NCBI GenBank assembly: GCA_013339765.2
Contig: CM023448.1
Span: 325,666,941 to 325,730,940 of the forward strand
Source: Haemaphysalis longicornis
Taxonomy: Eukaryota > Arthropoda > Arachnida > Ixodida > Ixodidae
Direction: 5' to 3'
Length of the DNA stretch: 64,000 nt
The position numbers and the translations under genes are program-made. This document shows positions 58,601 to 64,000 of the stretch, piece by piece. Numbering within the stretch: the stretch's first letter is position 1; every line of letters begins with the position of its first letter. Below the pieces are notes generated by a model. That model ran no database searches and was not told where the DNA came from. It was given only the letters and a program-made list of their open reading frames with translations.

Positions 58601-60198
58601 GGCACCAGCACCTGTGGGTGGTGTTGTGTTTGGCACCATGGAGCGAGGGAGGTTGTAACACTGCCGTAATTTCCAAAACGGTGCCGGTTGCTGGCTTCTG
58701 GATTGTCTTGGGTTGGCCAACTACACTATAAGGTGGGTGCAGTGCTGTAACTGCAGCAGCAGAGGCAGGCAATGCCTGTGTCTTTTTTTGCATGTTTTAA
58801 GCAGCGTCTCGATTGGAAGCATTGTTTTACAGCTACTAAATGTACATGCAGGTTTTTGCCCAACTTGCTTGGTCATTACTCAGAACAGTTGACAGTTACA
58901 GTAGCGTCTATAAATGCAACGTTAGCAAGCTGGTAATTTCACAGATCTGCATAAAATTGAGGTACATTCCTGTGGCAATTTTATACCACATATAAAAATT
59001 TCTGCGGTGAAAATTTCTGGAACCAGAGGACATGCCCCTAATAAATTTAGGCAATAATCAGTATAAAGAAATTTGGCCAAAAGACAGGAACTATACTTCC
59101 TATGCTAGAGAGTCGCAACTAAAGCAACACTCGTCAGAGTGTACATTGCTACAGTTACATTTACGGGGGGCAGAAAATTGTATTACAAAGGTGTTCAAGC
59201 TCAGGAATTTTCTCTGCTGGTTTGCCTGGGGCATTTAACAGAAATAACTCAAAAGCTTCACAGGTTTCAGAACATCCCAGGGCAGAGGAGTGGGAAAAGG
59301 GCTACGTGTCCAGCTGCATGAAGTGACTTCCCTAGCTAGAACTTAGTGTAGCTGCAGCGTGCCAAGGAAATTAGTTAGTGGTTCATAACTGAGTGGCTGC
59401 AACAGAAGCCAGCAGAACTGCACTCCTTTGAATGAATAGGCCATATTCGCGTAACTATTGCTGTGGCTGATAACAGGGCGTGTTCCGCATAGAACGTGCA
59501 TAACAGGAAGCAAAAATTTTCACACTAATGTAAGCAGTGCTGGCAGCACTCATACTAATGACGCGGCGGCCCCACTTGCACCCCAGCTGCAGAGCCGGTG
59601 AGCACTTGCCTTGCGCAACTCCGCCTCAGCCTGCTCCCTCTCCTGGAGGATCTCCTTGCGGCTCTTTCTCGTGGAGCGCTCGTCCTCGTCCTCGTCTTCA
59701 CTGCTGCCAACGGTGGGCCGCTCGTCCACCAGGCTGCCCAGGTCCGGTGTGGCCAGCACGTCCCAATCGAAGCCCTCACTCAGGCTCAGCCGGGGCAGCA
59801 GCTCCAGCCGGGGCTTCTTCCCGCTGCTGTCAAACACCGGCTCGTCCGTCGACGACGTGGACAGCTGCCGCTTGCGCGACGGGGGCGGCGCAACGGCGGT
59901 GGCGGCCTCCTGCGGTTCATGGTCAACGAGGCCCAGCAGCAGGCGCCGCTGGGAGGCCTGGATCCGCCTCACGACCACGCTCACCACCTCGCCTGGCTTC
60001 AAGGCCTTCTGGTTGCGCTGCAGTGCCACGGGCAGCTTGGACAGCGGGATGAGCCCGTCCACCCCGCATCCCACGGCCACGAAACAGCCATGCTTGTTCA
60101 CGGCACGCACAAAGCCCCGGTAGGTGGCTCCCACAGTGAGGCTGCTCAGTGCCATCACCTCCTTGTCCCTCACCTCGGCAGTGCTGTTGGGACACAGC
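52632..60198 (-). CDS. PDCD11: RRP5 homolog (PDCD11), last six exons
   Basis: RRP5/PDCD11 is a large nucleolar RNA-binding protein needed for both 18S and 5.8S pre-rRNA cleavage. Exons 59610-60198, 58234-58418, 57601-57769, 56124-56277, 54712-54877 and 52632-52800 join in frame to 476 C-terminal residues. The first visible exon holds an S1 RNA-binding repeat (LTVGATYRGFVRAVNKHGCFVAVG..VDGLIPLSKL), then an acidic/basic linker (GFDWDV; SSEDEDEDERSTRKSRKE). The rest are HAT repeats: DDFDRLVLTSPNSSMVWLRY, EKARAVARRAL, EEQEKLNVWMALLNLEHLYG, FKYGDAERGRSMF and LDFEKQHGD. The first intron has a GC donor (AAG then GCAAGT). The 5' exon starts at phase 2, so most S1 repeats lie beyond the window; none was found between 60.2 and 64 kb. 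Confidence 0.95.
52978..53678. mobile_element. Harbinger-like MITE with GGGGGGACACTGG ends
   Basis: The ends GGGGGGACACTGGTCTTGAG and CTCAAGACCAGTGTCCCCCC are exact 20-base inverted repeats. TAA stands on both sides (TAA then G-run; C-run then TAA). A 3-bp TWA target and G-rich ends fit PIF/Harbinger elements. The interior is AT-rich and non-coding. Confidence 0.82.
53789..54427. mobile_element. Second, related MITE with GGGGGCACA ends
   Basis: The left end GGGGGCACACTGGTCC and the reverse complement of the right end GGGGGCACATGGGTAT resemble the neighbour at 52978. TCAA lies on both sides. It is more diverged than its neighbour. Confidence 0.65.
55242..55627. mobile_element. 386-bp MITE with CAAC.CCGCCTGTATAA ends
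   Basis: The left end CAACACCGCCTGTATAAACA and the reverse complement of the right end CAACTCCGCCTGTATAATCC match for about 35 bases, through TTGCC..ACGCG. The 7-bp duplication CTTTAGA flanks it (55235-55241 and 55628-55634). The interior is CpG-rich, unlike the AT-rich intron around it. It lies in an RRP5 intron. Confidence 0.85.
55640..55820. repeat. Decayed copy of the 52978-53678 MITE family
   Basis: The words GACTGCATATTT, ATGCACTCAATGTG, AAATTTGAAATTTTCAAGA parallel GACTGCATATTTGTCCTCAG, ACACTCAATGTG, AATCTCAAAC near the right end of the 52978 element. A similar fragment (CACTCAATGTGAAATTTGAAAC) lies at 55170-55192, left of the inserted 386-bp MITE. Confidence 0.6.
57025..57118. repeat. 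47-bp tandem duplication
   Basis: Two identical 47-bp copies (57025-57071 and 57072-57118) begin CTACACAGTGCCTGAAGCAT. They are in an RRP5 intron and appear recent. Confidence 0.92.
58050..58081. repeat. (AC)n microsatellite
   Basis: A GCGCGCAC stretch runs into an AC repeat of about 12 units in an RRP5 intron. Confidence 0.9.
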
Positions 60199-60789
60199 CT
60201 GCAGCGGGAGACAGGGCGCGCCTCAACAACAGGGCAGGAGAAATGCCAACGAGGGCTAAAGAAAGCGGCTGCTATACTCACAAAGGACACATGCAGATTG
60301 ACTCTCTTTTTATTCGCAAGCAGTTCCTTGCATCCACCCCAATACTATAAGCAACTTTGGCTTTATCGCAGACAGTCCTCACAGTTCCAAAATACAAATA
60401 TTTTTTTTTACCAGAAGGGTGCAAAGAAAATGAGCTGAGCGACAGAATAAATCCAGGCAACCGAAGAATATTACTACAGTCGAAACCCAATTTACAGTGG
60501 CAAATTGTTTTCCTAGACAGGGAATTTTGGTAGGCTGCAAAAACAAGAAAACTCTTCAGGTTATTGCTCAGCAATAAAAATTACTTTGCCAAGTCAAGAA
60601 TTTGCTAGAATTTAGATGTGCATGAACATCAAATTCGCAACTGAAAAAAGAATATTTTGAAATATAAATATCCTCACTTTAATAAGCACAGAGCTTCTAA
60701 ACACAGCGATAAAAAACATAATAGAAAGATAATTTCAACCAGGGCTTTACATCATCATGTGTTCATGTACTAGTGCTTAATATATAATT

Positions 60790-61790
60790 CAACCATTTTG
60801 TTTGAGGGCAGACAAATTGAACAAGTAACCAGTCAGAAGTTTTTAGGCGTATGGTTTACCGAAGGCTTGACATGGAACACATATATACAAAAACTAACTA
60901 TGGAGCTTAGTAGAACTGCCGGGTGTTTATACAAACTCAGCCCAGTTGTACCAAAATGGCTACAAATGGAGCTGTATTATGCACTGTTTTATTCAAAAAT
61001 GATATATTGTATCATGGTATGGGGTACTACGACACAAACGAACTATAAAAAACTACTGATTATGCAAAGAAAGAGTCCTCCTCACCAGGGACTTAAAAAC
61101 TAAGCCACTTTTCGAAAAATACTCGATGCTAAAAATAACACAACTATATTATTTTAGGCTTTTACAAATGGGTTCAGCAAAATTATCCTCAGAGTTTTCA
61201 GAACACACCAGAAAATAAGAATTTTAAATATAACATGCGTCATCTGTACAGGAAAACCCCAACAGTGAGGACAAATTACTGTAAACAGCACATCGAGTAT
61301 CAAGCACCTACCTTAATAAATTGTTTACATGGTCTCATAGACACAAATCATATTCATTCTAAAACCCAAATAAGTCCATCCTTTTATGCCATGACATTGA
61401 AAATGTGTAATAAACTATAGGTTACTTAAAATGCTTTACTTATCAAGGCGTATTGTGTGATAAAAATGTTATGTGAATGCCTATGTTATGTTTGTTGTGA
61501 AGTTCTACTCTGCAATTGCGTGAGTTTTTAAAAGTATATGAGTGACTTGTTATTTTTTTAAAGTGAAAGCCTATGTTTTCTAAGCTCTACTCTGTAATTG
61601 TGTGAATTTTTATTGTGTGTGTTATTGAGTGAAATGCTGCAATATAATATTCGATCATTGTTAATAAATGCCCTGCTTGTCAACTGTAGTTAGGTGTAGA
61701 GGCCCTTGTCAGGCTGTAAAGCCGATAGCCTCTGCTCCCGTCCCTGCAAAGACTCAGGACAAATAAATTCTTTCTTTCTTTCTAATAAAA
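60790..61790 (+). pseudogene. 5'-truncated, decayed LINE (non-LTR retrotransposon) 3' end
   Basis: The frame 60798-61103 reads as the C-terminal part of a reverse transcriptase: QKFLGVWFTEGLTWNTYIQK, PKWLQMELYYALFYSKMIY and MVWGT. Downstream, in shifted frames, come TKPLFEKYSMLKITQLYYF-like and NKLFTWSHRH-like pieces. Stops and shifts show it is inactive. It ends at AATAAATTCTTTCTTTCTTTC, a typical LINE 3' tail. It lies upstream of the first visible RRP5 exon, probably in an intron. Confidence 0.8.
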
Positions 61791-61799
61791 GCGGTATTA

Positions 61800-62559
61800 T
61801 AAAAAAAAATCTATGATTACAACAAGTTGGCAAAACAATGGAACAACCCAAACTCAGTAGATACTGTGATGAAAAAAATGAAAGGTGCCAAATAGAGAAG
61901 CTCTTCGACCAGTTGCAATTCCTCCAGATAGTAAAAGGAGCCACTTGCTAGGCTGTATGACCAGGTAAATCGTTCCAAGTGCGGCCAACTTTTGGTTCCT
62001 CACTCATGCCGCTATTGACAACATACTTTATTTTTCATTTTCGTTCAAAAATTGTCTCTGCAAACAGCGTTCCACTTTAGCTAACATACAACCACAATTA
62101 GTACACGTTTGTTTTCTGTAAGATTTAAACATTTATGCACGTCGGGCTTTCCCGTAAGCTGTGGCGCCATGTGAAAAAGCCAACCCATGACGCGTACTAC
62201 TGTGCGGTGAAGCGTAGAAAACGCGCAGGTGGTAGGGCAGAGCCAACTGTTATTTGTTTTAATATTATTATAATACATTTACAGTAATTGAAAAACTCAA
62301 ATACTTCGAGCAGCACAACTGCACTGCAAATCGAAACCATAAACAAAGACTACTTGTGCAGTATTCAAACTTTTAAGTATTAGCACACCTTCAATAAAAT
62401 TGCTTTCCTAGGCAGAGTTTTAAGTCTACTCTTGTAAAGAAGGTCACGGTTTCTCACAGAAATCTGAAAAATCAAGAAGTGACTGCATTTGGCTATCCTT
62501 TCCTTTTTAGCCAAGGCTCTGCACGCAAATACGTAGCAACACACCAAAAGTACGTCTCT
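61800..62559. other. Unassigned AT-rich sequence
   Basis: No RRP5 exon, other gene or clear repeat boundary recognised; probably RRP5 intron. Confidence 0.4.
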
Positions 62560-62935
62560 TTAACCCTTTAGCCGCCAACCCCGAGCTGTACTCGTCACCC
62601 AAGTTTGTACCAATATATATCGCCAACGACGAGTCACGCTCGTCCGGCCCGATTTTCCGCTCCTTCTGCCACCAAAGACGTATCACGGTCGTCAATTGCT
62701 TTGCTTGCCATTTTCAACCCCAGATGGCGGTAGTTGTCTATGGAAAACTGAATTTCGTGCCTTTCGCGCGCGAAAGGTGCGAAATAGCCATTTCACAATG
62801 CCACCAAAGACGTATCACGGTCGTCAATTGCTTTGCTTGCCATTTTCAACGCCAGATGGCGGTAGTTGTCTATGAAAAACTGAATTTCGTGCCTTTCGCG
62901 CGCGAAAGGCGCGAAATAGCCATTTCACAATGGGG
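62560..62935 (+). mobile_element. piggyBac-like transposon terminus
   Basis: TTAA (62560-62563) is followed by CCCTTTAGCCGCCAACCCC, the kind of end used by piggyBac elements. Subterminal copies of a GACGAG-type motif follow: CGAGCTGTACTCGTC, GACGAGTCACGCTCGTC and AGACGTATCACGGTCGTC. The last of these is doubled with its surroundings. The opposite end was not found, so the element is truncated or its other end is beyond recognition. Confidence 0.6.
62668..62931. repeat. 132-bp tandem duplication within the piggyBac-like terminus
   Basis: Two copies (62668-62799 and 62800-62931), about 97% alike, contain AAAGACGTATCACGGTCGTC, CAGATGGCGGTAGTTGTCTA and the palindromic CCTTTCGCGCGCGAAAGG. Confidence 0.93.
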
Positions 62936-62939
62936 CTCT

Positions 62940-64000
62940 TCGATTTACAGTCTCGGACACGGAGCAAGATAAACAGGAGCGCCGACTTCGCTCTCTCCTA
63001 CGGGCTCTTAATGTCCATTACTCGCGGAGCGCAATGTAGATGGTGCAGCGAATGGTCCGGCGGCGAAGCGGCTGGCGTTCCCCGTGCGCCGGCGGAACGC
63101 GTTGGCGGAACGCATTCCGTCGGCTTTTGTCGTCTGCTTCGGCGACGGTAGTTTTGGGCACGGAGTGCTTTGGCCCTGCGTTGGCGCCGCTTCGCGTTCA
63201 TTGTGCTCCTCCTTCGCACGCCTTGATTAACTTGTTCGACAGCACCTTCTGGGTAACCCGAACCCGAAGGAATTGAGTGGTCGTACGGCACGGCAAAGAT
63301 GCGTTAAGGATTGGTTTGCATGGCGGGAAAACAAAATGTAGAGCGCACATATAGACATATGGCTGCTATACAAACACTGCCTTTTGCGCAGTGCTTGCCG
63401 AAAATGTCACTCCGTTTTGTAAATTTGTGAGCACCAATTCGGCTGTGTTTTAACAGGTTTTACAAAAGGCGAAAGGAGCAACTGGTTCTGATTACTAGCG
63501 ATTATAAATGTTGCCTCAGCTTTCTCGCCGTTCTCCAACTTACGTCTAAAACAAGATGTGCCTAGAACACGGACCGGCACTCACACGCTCATCAGAAAAT
63601 AACAGAACGCGGATAACATCACTCGCGACTGCCCGCGACGTAGCAATCTGCTCAAGATCGAGGCCCTGACAATGCGGTCTTTTCGCAAGCCTTCATTTCG
63701 CGATATTTGAATTCGTCCGGACCCTATATCTCTGTGGTGATGACTCGCCAAAAGAAAAGGTTTGACGAGCCGGTTGTTTTGCTGGTCAGCCGCTTAAAGA
63801 AAAAAAAACGCCGGGAACCCTCGTAGGCCCAAAATTGCAGCCATACAAATCGTAGCATTTTATTTGGAGTCCACGGCGTTATCGACGAGATAACACGACC
63901 GTAGAGCGACAGTGAACATCGGGCGGTAAGTTGCGGTATCAGTTACAATGAAGGTTGCGTTTGATATTCTTGGGTGCCTTATCAAGATGACAGTGTTTTT
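62940..64000. other. Unassigned CpG-rich sequence
   Basis: The 62998-63291 part has open frames on both strands and short direct repeats (GGCGGAACGC) but no protein I recognise. The rest is featureless. It is probably repeat or intron of RRP5. Confidence 0.35.

Noticed and set aside
63300..63307. TTAA as the right end of the piggyBac-like element
   Set aside because: The bases beside it (GCG-TTAA-GGATTGG) do not form an inverted match to CCCTTTAGCCGCC.
60278..64000. Further RRP5 S1-repeat exons upstream
   Set aside because: None of the minus-strand frames shows the S1 signature (G..V.G.V..I...G.FV); the region is LINE, piggyBac-like and unassigned sequence.

Overview
The window is nuclear DNA of an animal, most likely a hard tick (Ixodidae). 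The reasons are intron-split genes with chelicerate/insect-like proteins, kilobase introns packed with transposon debris, and several copies of a tRNA-headed SINE that I recognise as the tick Ruka-like type. Species assignment is inference. No prokaryotic, viral or CRISPR features were seen.

Layout. About 1-11 kb: no gene I can support; an LTR-like piece (1.5-2.2 kb), a palindromic ACTCATGAGT array (3.77-4.17 kb) and SINEs. About 11.4-21.9 kb (+): the 3' six coding exons of a GLRX3-like (PICOT) multidomain glutaredoxin. About 21.9-27.6 kb: nested inverted-repeat transposons and a SINE with a clean target-site duplication. About 27.6-30.3 kb (-): an RNF145/RNF139-family multi-membrane RING ubiquitin ligase, nearly all in one exon. 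About 34.6-41.9 kb (-): the complete MAK16 ribosome-biogenesis gene, 6 exons. About 42-47 kb: intergenic, with a long fold-back element. About 47.1-52.6 kb (+): a complete alpha-catenin gene, 16 exons plus one alternative exon, with unusually small introns. About 52.6-60.2 kb (-): the last six exons of RRP5/PDCD11, tail-to-tail with alpha-catenin. About 60.8-64 kb: a LINE fragment and a piggyBac-like terminus.

The genes are ordinary housekeeping or cell-adhesion genes and do not form a pathway. MAK16 and RRP5 both serve pre-rRNA processing, but I do not claim functional clustering. The most interesting signal is in alpha-catenin. Two neighbouring exons with identical phases (0 in, 1 out) both encode the acidic, serine-rich phospho-linker between the M domain and the actin-binding domain, and joining them creates a TAG stop at the junction. 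They look like mutually exclusive exons with a built-in lock. Other notable points are three GC-AG introns in two neighbouring genes, a GLRX3 whose first glutaredoxin domain has lost its CGFS cysteine, and a series of newly delimited MITE-like elements with matching target-site duplications.
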